From Limosilactobacillus reuteri subsp. reuteri (GTDB taxonomy: Bacteria > Bacillota > Bacilli > Lactobacillales > Lactobacillaceae): DNA of 64,000 nt. Positions within the stretch are counted from its first letter, which is position 1. The number at the start of each line of letters is the position of its first letter. The notes beneath the pieces were generated by a model. That model was not told the origin of the DNA, ran no database searches, and was given only the letters and a program-made list of their open reading frames with translations. Made by a program: the position numbers and the translations under genes. The stretch spans positions 244,501-308,500 of the forward strand of contig NC_009513.1 in NCBI RefSeq assembly GCF_000016825.1. Reading direction: 5' to 3'. Below, piece after piece: positions 11,763 through 21,616 of this stretch.

Positions 11763-12752
11763 ATGACACAGCAATATTTTGATCAAAATTTAAAAATCTT
11801 TGCGTTAAATTCAAATCGTCCCTTAGCAGAAAAGATTGCTAAGCATGTCGGGGTTGATTTAGGAAAATTATCTGTTAATCGTTTTAGTGATGGTGAGATC
11901 CAAATTAATATTGAGGAAAGTGTGCGGGGAGACAATGTTTATGTCATCCAGTCGACTTCCGCCCCAGTTAATGACAACTTAATGGAGTTATTAATTATGG
12001 TGGATGCGCTTCGTCGTGCTAGTGCCAAGACGATTAACGTGGTGATGCCATACTATGGTTATGCCCGTCAAGACCGAAAAGCACGGAGCCGTGAACCAAT
12101 CACTGCTAAGTTGGTTGCTAATATGTTGCAAAATTCCGGTGTTGATCGGATTATTGCACTTGATCTTCATGCCGCACAAATTCAAGGGTTCTTTGATATC
12201 CCTGTCGATCATTTGATGGGTGCTCCGCTTTTAGCAGAGTATTTTATCAACCAGGGTGTTGCTGAAAATGCAGTTGTTATTTCTCCTGATCATGGTGGAG
12301 TAACACGGGCACGAGCACTTGCCGAGTTTTTAAAATCTCCAATTGCGATTATTGACAAGCGGCGTCCACGGGCGAACGTTGCTCAAATCATGAATATTAT
12401 TGGAGACGTTAAGGGTAAGAAGTGTATTATGATTGATGACATGATTGATACTGCGGGAACTATTAGTTTAGGTTCGCAAGCATTAATAGATGCCGGCGCA
12501 GAAGAAGTCTACGCATCATGTACCCATGCGGTATTATCTGGCCCAGCAATTGAACGTTTACGGAATGCACCGCTTAAAGAAGTGGTTGTGACAGATTCGA
12601 TTCAATTACCAAAGGAAAAACAAATCGATAAAATCAAGCAGGTATCGGTTGCTCCACTAATTGGGGATGCAATCAAACGGATTAACGAAAATCGTCCTGT
12701 TAGTCCACTCTTTAAACAGGTTTTCCAAAGTGCACAGTTGGAAAAGAAGTAA
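11763..12752 (+). CDS. prs: Ribose-phosphate pyrophosphokinase
   Basis: Forms PRPP from ribose-5-phosphate and ATP, feeding purine, pyrimidine, His, Trp and NAD synthesis. The 329-residue protein has the flexible catalytic region [10 protein letters not shown] near residue 97 and the PRPP loop [10 protein letters not shown] near 222. A GCGGAGGACC ribosome site precedes the ATG. The gap after glmU has a possible TATAAC -10 box, so it may have its own promoter. Confidence 0.97.
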   Translation: MTQQYFDQNLKIFALNSNRPLAEKIAKHVGVDLGKLSVNRFSDGEIQINIEESVRGDNVYVIQSTSAPVNDNLMELLIMVDALRRASAKTINVVMPYYGYARQDRKARSREPITAKLVANMLQNSGVDRIIALDLHAAQIQGFFDIPVDHLMGAPLLAEYFINQGVAENAVVISPDHGGVTRARALAEFLKSPIAIIDKRRPRANVAQIMNIIGDVKGKKCIMIDDMIDTAGTISLGSQALIDAGAEEVYASCTHAVLSGPAIERLRNAPLKEVVVTDSIQLPKEKQIDKIKQVSVAPLIGDAIKRINENRPVSPLFKQVFQSAQLEKK

Positions 12753-12784
12753 TGCTTAAGCAAACTGAAATTAATAAATAAAGT

Positions 12785-12828
12785 AGGTCGGAAGGAAAAA
12801 ATATTTTTAGTTTCTTTCGGCCTTTCTT
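12785..12828 (+). terminator. Terminator after prs
   Basis: AGGTCGGAAG pairs with CTTTCGGCCT (with G-U pairs) and is followed by a T-rich run. Confidence 0.8.
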
Positions 12829-12927
12829 ATTTTCCGTTTCTGTTTTAAAAGAAGATAAAGATTTAGGAAAGGCAAACAGTCATTATCAATTCATGTTATA
12901 ATACGATGTGAAATAAGGAGGAGAAAA

Positions 12928-13665
12928 ATGACAACAATTAAGTTTTTCAAAAAAGCAATGGTTGGAACAGCTGCAGTCGCTACTATCTTTGCCCTCGCTG
13001 GTTGTGGTAAACAATCTGCGTCAAGTAGTGATACAAGTTCTTCCAGCACATCGTCTGTCCGTTCTTCCGAAAGTAAAGCTTCAAAGGCTTATCGTACAGC
13101 TAATAAGCTTATCCAAAATCATGACTATGAAGGAGCATATGAACAATTAAGCCAATTAAACGATCATAATGCTCAAACGGAAGCACTTGCTGATGATTTA
13201 CAGAGCTATATGAATGCTCAAAAAGCATATGAAAATGGCGATTATGATGGTGCTAAGAACAATTTAAAATCACAAAAGTCGACTAGTACGGCAATGCGCA
13301 ATGCATATGCTGACTTACAAAGCAAGGTAAGTTCTGCACAAGGTTCCACGAGTTCTCAAACTTCATCATCTACCAATAGCAAGCAAACAAATAAGCAATC
13401 CAGTTCTACAAGCTCAGCAACGCAACAATCATCCTCTGCTGCTAACCAAGCTGCATCTGATGCAACTAGTGATAATGTAGTCCAACAATTTGCTAACAAG
13501 ATGGGCTTTAGTGGCTCCCAAGGTTACCAAATTATGCCAACAGGCAAGGATGGCAATGTTTACAAGTTTGAAGTTCGGCAAAACAATAGTGATAACACTG
13601 TTGCAAGCTTGATTGGTATTTACCAATATAACAGTCAAACTGGAGCGGTAACAAAGATCGCTTAA
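12928..13665 (+). CDS. Ser-rich lipoprotein of unknown function
   Basis: A 245-residue predicted lipoprotein. The signal peptide ends in a lipobox L-A-G-C at residues 23-26, so the mature protein should be lipid-anchored at Cys26. A Ser-rich segment follows, then a helical region at about 50-135 with TPR-like spacing (K-A-Y-R-T-A-N-K-L-I; A-Y-E-N-G-D-Y-D-G-A), a second long Ser/Thr/Gln linker (about 138-175), and a compact C-terminal domain of about 60 residues ending in a beta-rich I-G-I-Y-Q-Y-N-S-Q-T-G pattern. I do not recognise a function. It has its own unit with an AAGGAGGAG ribosome site. Confidence 0.8.
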   Translation: MTTIKFFKKAMVGTAAVATIFALAGCGKQSASSSDTSSSSTSSVRSSESKASKAYRTANKLIQNHDYEGAYEQLSQLNDHNAQTEALADDLQSYMNAQKAYENGDYDGAKNNLKSQKSTSTAMRNAYADLQSKVSSAQGSTSSQTSSSTNSKQTNKQSSSTSSATQQSSSAANQAASDATSDNVVQQFANKMGFSGSQGYQIMPTGKDGNVYKFEVRQNNSDNTVASLIGIYQYNSQTGAVTKIA

Positions 13666-13687
13666 TATATAAAAGATGACAAAAAAT

Positions 13688-13735
13688 AAAAGCAAGAGGT
13701 GTAACTTTTTCGAAAGTACGCTTCTTGCTTTTTAT
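13688..13735. terminator. Bidirectional terminator between converging genes
   Basis: AAAAGCAAGA pairs with TCTTGCTTTT, with A and T runs on both sides, so it can end both the lipoprotein gene and the minus-strand HAD operon. Confidence 0.85.
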
Positions 13736-13743
13736 TTCTGTCT

Positions 13744-14565
13744 TTACTTAAGAACATATTCTTCAATTGCTTTTCCAACACCATCATGATTATTATCAGC
13801 AGTTGTTACGTCAGCGATCTTTAATGTACCGGGAATTGAATTTCCCATTGCTACCCCTAAGCCGGCATATTCAATCATTGAATCATCGTTTTGCGCGTTG
13901 CCAAGAGCCATTACTTCATCTTTTTTAATTCCGAGTTCTTCACTAAGTAATTGAAGAGCATTTCCTTTACTTGCTTGTTTATTCATGAATTCCAAATAAA
14001 AGTCTTCGCTGCGGACAATGGAAAAGCGATCACGCATTTCTGCCGGCAGTTCTGCCCATGCTTTGTCAATTTGTTCTTTAGTATCAACCATCATTGCCTT
14101 AGCGATTACGTATTGATCTTGCATTTTAGAAAGTTCTTCAAAGGTGCGGTAACGGATTGGCATACTTACAAGGTCTGACTCGTAGACTGTATAGGGACTT
14201 AAATCTCGGTTAATTGTATAGATGTAATCCCGGGTTTCAATCTGGGACTTGACACCCTCTTTAATACAATAAGTTTGCCAGTCTGCATAGTCATTGAAAG
14301 GCATAGTGTAGTTTACCAAGACATTCCCACTAGTTGATTGGGCCAACGCACCGTTAAAGCTAATAACAAATTCATTATCTGAATCATTTAAGTCCAGTTG
14401 GTCAAGGTATGCCTTTACGCCTGTCATGGGACGTCCAGTGCATAAGACGATCTTTACTCCCTGCGCGCTGGCTTTTTTTATTGCGGCAACAGTTTGTGGT
14501 GTAATTTGGCGTTGGTCATTGATTAATGTTCCATCGATATCGATTGCGACTAATTTAATTGCCAT
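13744..14565 (-). CDS. Cof-type HAD-IIB sugar-phosphatase-like hydrolase
   Basis: A 273-residue cytosolic phosphatase of the Cof/YidA group. Motif I is D-I-D-G-T-L-I-N-D at residues 8-16, motif II lies in V-L-C-T-G-R-P, and motif III/IV contains the Lys plus A-L-G-N-A-Q-N-D-D near 223. A C2-type cap sits between motifs II and III. The substrate cannot be told from sequence. It is the last gene of a three-gene minus-strand operon; its start overlaps the previous stop by one base. Confidence 0.9.
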   Translation of the reverse strand: MAIKLVAIDIDGTLINDQRQITPQTVAAIKKASAQGVKIVLCTGRPMTGVKAYLDQLDLNDSDNEFVISFNGALAQSTSGNVLVNYTMPFNDYADWQTYCIKEGVKSQIETRDYIYTINRDLSPYTVYESDLVSMPIRYRTFEELSKMQDQYVIAKAMMVDTKEQIDKAWAELPAEMRDRFSIVRSEDFYLEFMNKQASKGNALQLLSEELGIKKDEVMALGNAQNDDSMIEYAGLGVAMGNSIPGTLKIADVTTADNNHDGVGKAIEEYVLK

Positions 14566-15932
14566 TATTTTTGCTCCTTTGGGTTGATAATATGATTATT
14601 TTTGATATAGCCTTGAAATTCTTCATAGATTGGTTCAAAAATTTCAATATTGTTTCGCGTTTCAAGCATCTCTTTTGGAAAAAAGAACCGTTGATCTCCG
14701 GCTTCTCGTCCCGACACGCTGGCGACCAAGGTACTAACTTGGGATAACTCAATAAAATCGCCATTAGGTTGGAGAAGCTCGATCTGCGTTTGGGTATTAG
14801 AATCTTGTGGATGATAAGTATCGTATGGGAGTTTAAAGCTATCGTTAACTGCGGTGTAGTACTGGCTATTAAATCCAGCAGTTTGAATTAGCTTTCGTAA
14901 AGTTGGCAAAAGCTTTTGTGTATTTTGATCATAAATGACTGATTTAAATGGTCGGCGGTTAAGAAAACGACTCGCAAGATCGCTTAAAATATCATCACGA
15001 GAATGGGTCCAATGAATAAAATAAGTAGTTAAGACACCATCGTCAAGCGCCAAATAGTCATCCAGGGTGAACTTACCATTAAAAAATGGCATCAGCATAT
15101 GAGGGGTGAAGTCAGGTTCAAAGTCATTTGGGTGCTGGTAAATATATTTTGCCCGCATTAAGAGGTGGTCCAAGATAACTTCCATTGAACGGGAAACTGG
15201 GTGGAAGTAGACTTGCAGATACATCTGAAGCCGACTGATAATGTAATCTTCTACCGCATGCATCCCCGAAATTTCAAAGGCAATCCCCCTCTTAACCGGT
15301 CGCATAACATGAAGAACACGATCAAGATCAAACTTTCCGTAGTTTGTTCCTGTGTAATACGCGTCTCGTTGCAAGTAGTCCATCCGGTCCGCATCAACCT
15401 GACTTGAAATCATTTGAACTACTTGTGGATTTTCATAAGTATGGTCGATCACACTAGCAACTTGATGGGGGAAGTCAGGTGAAACCCGTTGTAATATCTT
15501 ATTAATGTTAGTGCTGCTATCGGTGATCAACTGACGGGTAATTTGCTCATGGTTTGTATGGAAAATATGTTCAAATGTGTGGGAATAAGGACCATGCCCT
15601 AAATCATGGAGGAGGGCTGCGCATAAAGTAACCGGTCGTTCGTGATCATCCCATAGGCCGTCGCCAGGATGCTGACTAGGATAGTTTCGCTGAAAATAGT
15701 TGCACATTTGGCGGGTAATTTCATAGACGCCTAGGCAGTGGCCAAAGCGGGAATGCTCGGCGCCATGAAAGGTAAATGATGAAGTTCCTAGCTGCTTGAT
15801 TCGTCGTAATCGTTGAAACTCAGGAGTATTAATTAAGTCCATAATAATTTGATTATCGACAATAATTTGTCCGTGAATTGGATCCCGAAAAACCTTTTCA
15901 CGGCGAAGTTTTTCATCGTAAAAGTGATTCAT
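14565..15932 (-). CDS. HD-domain phosphohydrolase (YwfO/dGTPase-like)
   Basis: A 455-residue HD-superfamily enzyme of the YwfO type. Metal-binding motifs are H-S-R-F-G-H near residue 60 and H-D-L-G-H-G-P-Y-S-H near 110, with an Asp of the V-D-A-D-R-M-D segment near 178. Related Gram-positive proteins hydrolyse deoxynucleoside triphosphates, some under allosteric control. It lies between a lipoyl/octanoyl-transferase gene and a HAD gene; ywfL and ywfO are also near each other in Bacillus. Confidence 0.87.
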   Translation of the reverse strand: MNHFYDEKLRREKVFRDPIHGQIIVDNQIIMDLINTPEFQRLRRIKQLGTSSFTFHGAEHSRFGHCLGVYEITRQMCNYFQRNYPSQHPGDGLWDDHERPVTLCAALLHDLGHGPYSHTFEHIFHTNHEQITRQLITDSSTNINKILQRVSPDFPHQVASVIDHTYENPQVVQMISSQVDADRMDYLQRDAYYTGTNYGKFDLDRVLHVMRPVKRGIAFEISGMHAVEDYIISRLQMYLQVYFHPVSRSMEVILDHLLMRAKYIYQHPNDFEPDFTPHMLMPFFNGKFTLDDYLALDDGVLTTYFIHWTHSRDDILSDLASRFLNRRPFKSVIYDQNTQKLLPTLRKLIQTAGFNSQYYTAVNDSFKLPYDTYHPQDSNTQTQIELLQPNGDFIELSQVSTLVASVSGREAGDQRFFFPKEMLETRNNIEIFEPIYEEFQGYIKNNHIINPKEQK

Positions 15933-15933
15933 A

Positions 15934-16758
15934 TTAATCTTCTTTCTCTAAACGTTCTTGTAAACGTTCCATGCTGATTAGTTCTTTACTGAGAGTTGAT
16001 ATAAAATTAGGCGACCACATTAAGTTATTAAGGCTGTCAGGAGCAATGATTTGAACGACTGATTGGATTCGCTGGATCGCATCCTGAACGCTTAATTGCG
16101 TGTTGAGGGCTTTAGAGATAGTTGTCATTGCTCCCGGCCAAACATCTGGAAAATGCCACTTGTTTTGATCTTGTTGCAGACCTGTATCATAGAAGTCACG
16201 AATTAGCTTACCCCGATCCTGCTGATTACCACAGACGCTTAAGTAAAGCATTACTGTAACTCCCACTTTGTTCCGTCGTTGAGAAATTCCACCAATCTTT
16301 TGGCCGTTAACGCTAATATCGAAGCTTCCTGGACAGTACGAATACGTGATTTCACCAGTGGCAATTTCCAGGCTAGGGAAAGCTGCCTGAATTAGGTTGA
16401 CCATTCGCTGGTATGCTTCATCAATAGTTAATTCATGATCTTCGAGGTGCCATGGATAGAAAATTGATAGGTTTAAAATACCGTCGTCACTCACAACTGC
16501 TAATCCCCCTGAATTACGCATGAAATAGTGGAAACCGCGGTGCGTAAGTGAAGCAAGGGCAGTTGATAAATGCGGTAATCGTTGATCTTTTAATCCTAAA
16601 ATAACCGTATCCTCTAATGTCCAAAAATGAAGGAGGGGAAATTTGAGTTCGCTAGCTGAACGTAACAAAGCGTTGGTATAGATGAAAGACGAAAGATTAT
16701 CCGCTGGAGTTAAAGGTTGAATAAACTGTTGAAAACACTGATTCTTAAAATTAGGCAT
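15934..16758 (-). CDS. Lipoyl/octanoyl transferase family protein (LipL-like)
   Basis: A 274-residue BPL/LPL-catalytic-domain protein, likely to move octanoyl or lipoyl groups between lipoyl domains. The core reads Y-S-Y-C-P-G-S-F-D-I-S-V-N-G-Q-K-I-G-G-I (about residues 128-147) followed by S-Q-R-R; the Lys of N-G-Q-K is the usual active-site Lys. The later Y-L-S-V-C-G segment holds a Cys close to where Bacillus LipL has its nucleophile. This favours LipL over an ATP-using ligase such as LplA, but the alignment was done by eye. It is the first gene of the minus-strand operon. Confidence 0.78.
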   Translation of the reverse strand: MPNFKNQCFQQFIQPLTPADNLSSFIYTNALLRSASELKFPLLHFWTLEDTVILGLKDQRLPHLSTALASLTHRGFHYFMRNSGGLAVVSDDGILNLSIFYPWHLEDHELTIDEAYQRMVNLIQAAFPSLEIATGEITYSYCPGSFDISVNGQKIGGISQRRNKVGVTVMLYLSVCGNQQDRGKLIRDFYDTGLQQDQNKWHFPDVWPGAMTTISKALNTQLSVQDAIQRIQSVVQIIAPDSLNNLMWSPNFISTLSKELISMERLQERLEKED

Positions 16759-16955
16759 CGTACTTCTTCTTTTCTGTGAAATAATATATCTATATTATAC
16801 AAGAACTCATGAGAACATGGACGTTTCACGGGGTATTTATCCATAAATTTGCGAGAATACCCCCACTTCTATAAGTAGGGGATGAATCGCTCTCTTAAAG
16901 CACGTTAGTGCTTTTTCTTTTGTTCTATGATATATTTAGTGTATATCTATAAAAT

Positions 16956-17366
16956 GTGGTGATAACAAGAGAATTAGATAGAAATCAGCATTCAGTATAC
17001 TTACTTAATTACCATTTGGTAATGGTGGTTAAGTATCGTCGAAAAGTAATTAACGATGAAATATCTGAATATCTTAAACATTGTTTTGTAGTTGTGGGAC
17101 AAGCATACGGCATTAATTTGCAAGAATGGAATCATGATCAGGACCACGTACATGTTTTGTTTAGAGCAACGCCTCATACGGAAATGGCTAAATTTTTAAA
17201 TGCTTACAAATCGTCTAGCTCCAGAATGGTCAAAAAACAATTTCCAGAAATCAAGCAGTATCTTTGGAAATCAGCCTTTTGGACACAAAGCTATTGCTTA
17301 ATTAGCACTGGTGGAGCGCCTTTAGAAGTTTTAAAACGATATATTGAAAGTCAAGGGAGAAAATAA
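16956..17366 (+). CDS. tnpA: IS200/IS605 transposase TnpA (Y1 HUH)
   Basis: A 136-residue single-strand transposase. The HUH metal motif is in D-H-V-H-V-L-F near residue 68, and the nucleophilic Tyr is in L-K-R-Y-I-E-S-Q-G-R-K at the C-terminus, both intact. It would cut and join single-stranded ends at the hairpins. The start is GTG (two in a row at 16956 and 16959). It ends one base into tnpB. Confidence 0.9.
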   Translation: MVITRELDRNQHSVYLLNYHLVMVVKYRRKVINDEISEYLKHCFVVVGQAYGINLQEWNHDQDHVHVLFRATPHTEMAKFLNAYKSSSSRMVKKQFPEIKQYLWKSAFWTQSYCLISTGGAPLEVLKRYIESQGRK

Positions 17367-18541
17367 TGGTTCTAAAAGCCGTTAAAATGCGCATCTATCC
17401 AAATTCAGCACAACGAAATCAGCTCTGGCAAACCTTCGGTTGTGTTCGTTTTGTATGGAATCAAATGCTTAATATGCAAATTGAACGGCGCAAGAACAAT
17501 CCGGAAGCTAAATTTGTGAATGCCTTTGGGATGAATAATCTGTTGAAACAACTTAAGGTTGAGTATCCTTGGTTGAAACAAGCAGAATCAACTGCTTTGC
17601 AAAGTGCTAATCGCAATTTAGCCGATGCTTTTCAACGCTTTTTTAAAGGTCAAAATAAGTTCCCTCGATTTAAATCCAGAAAATATTCTCAGAGCTACAA
17701 TTCAAAGTACGTTAATGGCAATATTAAAGTTTTAGATTGCCATCATATAAAGTTACCAAAACTCGGTATCGTCTATTTTAGAGCTGGTCGATTGCCAATG
17801 GGTAAAATTAAGAATGTCACTGTTCGTCTGAACGTTGCTGGTCAATATTACATTACTGTTTTAGTGGAAAGCGAAAACCAAACTCTTCCTAAAACAAGTA
17901 AATATATTGGTGGCGATTTAGGACTTAAGTCATTACTTAATCTTTCAGATGGATGCAAGGAACCGATCAATCATTTTGAAGACAAATACCGTAAAAAGTT
18001 GTATCGTTGGGAGAAATTGCGTAGTCGTCGGTTCTTAAAGGCCCAGCAGGAAATCACCTGGGATCATCATAATAAAGTGTTAGTTCCACGGCAATTAGAC
18101 GATTTTAAGAATTATCAGAAAGCTCGTATTATGGTGGCGAAGTATCGGCAAAAGATTGCCAACCAACGGTTGGATCAGCTACAAAAATTCACTACTAAAT
18201 TGGTCAAAAAGTACGACATCATTGTGTTGGAAAAACTTAATACTAAGGGAATGATGAAAAATCACCATTTAGCTAGAGGAATCGCTAACGCTAGCTGGTC
18301 AAAATTAGTAGATATATTGCAATATAAGTGTAACTGGTACGGTAAAAAGCTTATTCAGGTCAATCCGTCATATACTAGCCAAATTTGTGCTAATTGTGGG
18401 AAGAATAATCATCGGTTAGGATTAAATAAATTGGAATGGTTAGCGGTACGTGAGTGGGATTGTCCAAACTGTGGTAAACATTTAGATCGTGATATTAACG
18501 CTGCACAAGTTATCTTGCAAAAAGGATTAGCTATCCGATAG
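17366..18541 (+). CDS. tnpB: RNA-guided nuclease TnpB
   Basis: A 391-residue TnpB, ancestor-like relative of Cas12 that cuts DNA at sites matching an element-encoded guide. The RuvC residues appear intact: Asp184 in G-G-D-L-G-L-K-S, Glu289 in V-L-E-K-L-N, and Asp374/Asp376 in H-L-D-R-D-I-N-A-A. A zinc finger C-A-N-C...C-P-N-C lies between the last two. The N-terminal helix-turn-helix region (about 1-100) is complete. The gene overlaps tnpA by one base. No frameshift or stop breaks it, so it may be active. Confidence 0.92.
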   Translation: MVLKAVKMRIYPNSAQRNQLWQTFGCVRFVWNQMLNMQIERRKNNPEAKFVNAFGMNNLLKQLKVEYPWLKQAESTALQSANRNLADAFQRFFKGQNKFPRFKSRKYSQSYNSKYVNGNIKVLDCHHIKLPKLGIVYFRAGRLPMGKIKNVTVRLNVAGQYYITVLVESENQTLPKTSKYIGGDLGLKSLLNLSDGCKEPINHFEDKYRKKLYRWEKLRSRRFLKAQQEITWDHHNKVLVPRQLDDFKNYQKARIMVAKYRQKIANQRLDQLQKFTTKLVKKYDIIVLEKLNTKGMMKNHHLARGIANASWSKLVDILQYKCNWYGKKLIQVNPSYTSQICANCGKNNHRLGLNKLEWLAVREWDCPNCGKHLDRDINAAQVILQKGLAIR

Positions 18542-18690
18542 ATAAAGTTAGGCTCGGGACGAGCCTTGGTTAATAGTCGTAACCTCTGCTTGAAGGTTCG
18601 TTCAGAATCGGTAGGGTAAGTATGTGATGTTTCCAGAATCTCCCACTTCAAGCATTAAACCGTAGGTTTAGATAAGCGGGAGTAGTTCAA
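18541..18690 (+). ncRNA. Probable omega-RNA (right-end guide scaffold) of the TnpB element
   Basis: About 150 bases of structured, non-coding right-end DNA follow tnpB up to the TTCAA boundary. By analogy with characterised elements, the guide scaffold spans the tnpB 3' end and this stretch, with the guide taken from host DNA starting at 18691. Paired segments include GGCTCG/CGAGCC at 18552-18565 and the CTCCCACTT...AGCGGGAG closing hairpin. Extent is inferred from the family. Confidence 0.6.
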
Positions 18691-18702
18691 TAGTAAAAAG
18701 AG

Positions 18703-18708
18703 TATAAT
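18703..18708 (+). promoter_or_regulatory. -10 box (TATAAT) of the ywiB-rpoE unit
   Basis: A consensus TATAAT lies 12 bases downstream of the TnpB element boundary. Any -35 box now has to come from inside the element right end (GAGTAG at 17-base spacing), a poor match. Confidence 0.5.
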
Positions 18709-18740
18709 AATGACGATAAGCAAAGTGAAAGGAGGAGTTT

Positions 18741-19166
18741 ATTATCAAGAGCGTAATTCCTGTTCATGTGAATCTCTCAACGATCATTGATCAAAGTGGA
18801 CAGCAAGAAAAATTTACCTTTACTGAAGAAGGTACTTTTGTCGAAATGAATGGTAAGTATTATTTAAGGTACATTGAACACCAAGACGGGCAAGAAACGC
18901 CGGTGCAAATTAAATTTGAGGATGAGCTGATCCGCTTAAGAAGGCGTGGAAATGTCGAAACAAACCTATTTTTGGACCCGACACAAGAAACTATCATGCG
19001 GTACCAAACAGAATACGGCATGATTAAAATTGATGTGTTGACAGAAAGTTTGGAAAAAGACGTTGATGTAAAGGCTCCGGCTGGTCACCTTTCTGTTAAG
19101 TATCAACTAAAACAAGCGGGACAATTAATAGGGAGTTACCAACTAGAATTGCAATTTGCTGCTTAA
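18741..19166 (+). CDS. DUF1934 family protein (YwiB-like), non-canonical start
   Basis: A small beta-barrel protein of the DUF1934/YwiB family, calycin-like, function unknown. An AAAGGAGG ribosome site lies at 18728-18735. The reading frame after it contains no ATG, GTG or TTG until a GTG at 18768, and an in-frame TGA is at 18726. ATT at 18741 (5 bases after the site) or ATC at 18744 (8 bases) are therefore the likely starts, giving an N-terminus I-K-S-V-I-P-V-H-V like family members. From ATT the protein has 141 residues. It precedes rpoE and pyrG. Confidence 0.75.
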   Translation: MIKSVIPVHVNLSTIIDQSGQQEKFTFTEEGTFVEMNGKYYLRYIEHQDGQETPVQIKFEDELIRLRRRGNVETNLFLDPTQETIMRYQTEYGMIKIDVLTESLEKDVDVKAPAGHLSVKYQLKQAGQLIGSYQLELQFAA

Positions 19167-19211
19167 TATTGTATGATGTAGTTTAGACTTTTTGAAGGGA
19201 TGTGCACCAAT

Positions 19212-19769
19212 TTGGATTTAAAGGTTTTTGACGGTCAGGACAAATCAGAACTTTCAATGATTGAAGTCGCACACGCTATTTTAGCTCACCATGGAAAAGC
19301 AATGGCGTTTGTTGATTTGACCAACGAGGTTCAGCAATATCTGGGTAAGAGCGATGAGGAAATTCGTGAACGTCTTGCACAGTTCTATACTGACTTAAAT
19401 GTTGATGGCAGTTTTATTTCCCTTGGTGACAACACCTGGGGTCTGCGTGCTTGGTACCCATTCGAATCTATCGATGAAGCCACAGTTGGTGAAAACGAAG
19501 AAGATGAAGAGGATGATCGTCCAAAGAAGAAGCGGCGTAAAGTCAATGCCTTCCTCGCAGACACCGATGACGATGACGATGTAATTGACTATGACAATGA
19601 TGATCCTGAAGATGAGGATCTTGATACTGACGATGATGCCGATTCTGAGGATGATTATGATGACGACACTGATGACTTCAGTGACGACGATGATGATCTT
19701 GATGATGGTATTGAAGGTCAGCTATCAGAATTACATGATGAAGAAGATGAAGACGAGGATGACGAATAA
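19212..19769 (+). CDS. rpoE: RNA polymerase delta subunit
   Basis: Delta helps recycle RNA polymerase and sharpens its response to the initiating nucleotide. A folded N-terminal domain (about residues 1-90, ending near R-A-W-Y-P-F-E) is followed by a short basic patch K-K-K-R-R-K and a long, almost purely Asp/Glu tail. The TTG at 19212 gives the expected M-D-L-K-V-F-D-G start with a GAAGGGA site 11 bases upstream; the ATG at 19200 lies on top of that site. It directly precedes pyrG, as in Bacillus. Confidence 0.95.
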   Translation: MDLKVFDGQDKSELSMIEVAHAILAHHGKAMAFVDLTNEVQQYLGKSDEEIRERLAQFYTDLNVDGSFISLGDNTWGLRAWYPFESIDEATVGENEEDEEDDRPKKKRRKVNAFLADTDDDDDVIDYDNDDPEDEDLDTDDDADSEDDYDDDTDDFSDDDDDLDDGIEGQLSELHDEEDEDEDDE

Positions 19770-19784
19770 TTTTCAACTTTGTGC

Positions 19785-19813
19785 TTGACTATTATTTATT
19801 GACCCTGTATTAT
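19785..19813 (+). promoter_or_regulatory. pyrG promoter
   Basis: TTGACT and TATTAT with exactly 17 bases between. Transcription is predicted to start at the GGGC beginning at 19821. Confidence 0.88.
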
Positions 19814-19820
19814 CTTTCTT

Positions 19821-19904
19821 GGGCGCCTGTAAAGACAGGCCAATAAGTTCGTAGATAAATAAGCTCCCTGTTTCAGTGTTTTATTTGAAATAGGGAGTTT
19901 TTTC
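19821..19904 (+). promoter_or_regulatory. CTP-sensing attenuator leader of pyrG
   Basis: The predicted transcript begins GGGC, seven bases after the -10 box. The leader ends in a terminator: CTCCCTGTTTCA at 19864-19875 pairs over 12 positions with TGAAATAGGGAG at 19886-19897, then a T run. In Bacillus subtilis, low CTP stalls polymerase at the first C and extra G residues are added; the poly-G then pairs with the CTCCC strand and blocks termination. All required parts are present here. An extra small hairpin GCCTGT/ACAGGC lies at 19825-19840. Confidence 0.85.
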
Positions 19905-19938
19905 TATTATCACACCCGCAAATATAAAAAAGGAGTAG

Positions 19939-21549
<1,611 letters not shown>

Positions 21550-21576
21550 AAATTTAAATTGTATAATATATTTAAT

Positions 21577-21616
21577 ACAAGAGATGGGGGCAAGAATGTC
21601 ACTTCTCTTGTTTTTT
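21577..21616 (+). terminator. Terminator after pyrG, used as intron landing site
   Basis: ACAAGAGA pairs with TCTCTTGT and is followed by a T run that runs directly into the first base of a group II intron. Confidence 0.85.

Larger units (their letters stand above)
16841..18690 (+). mobile_element. IS200/IS605-family element with TnpA and TnpB
   Basis: A complete-looking element. The left end carries a hairpin (CCCCACTT with AAGTAGGGG, 16861-16881). The right end carries an imperfect hairpin beginning CTCCCACTT (about 18650) and closing AGCGGGAGTAG, ending in TTCAA at 18690, a typical right-end cleavage word for this family. The exact left boundary is not certain; a TTTAT at 16836-16840 is a candidate target. 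tnpA and tnpB are both open and lie in the same direction. Confidence 0.8.

Noticed and set aside
19585-19788. Met/Ile/Thr-rich open frame overlapping rpoE
   Set aside because: A by-product of the Asp/Glu codon repeats (GAT/GAC/GAA) read in another frame.
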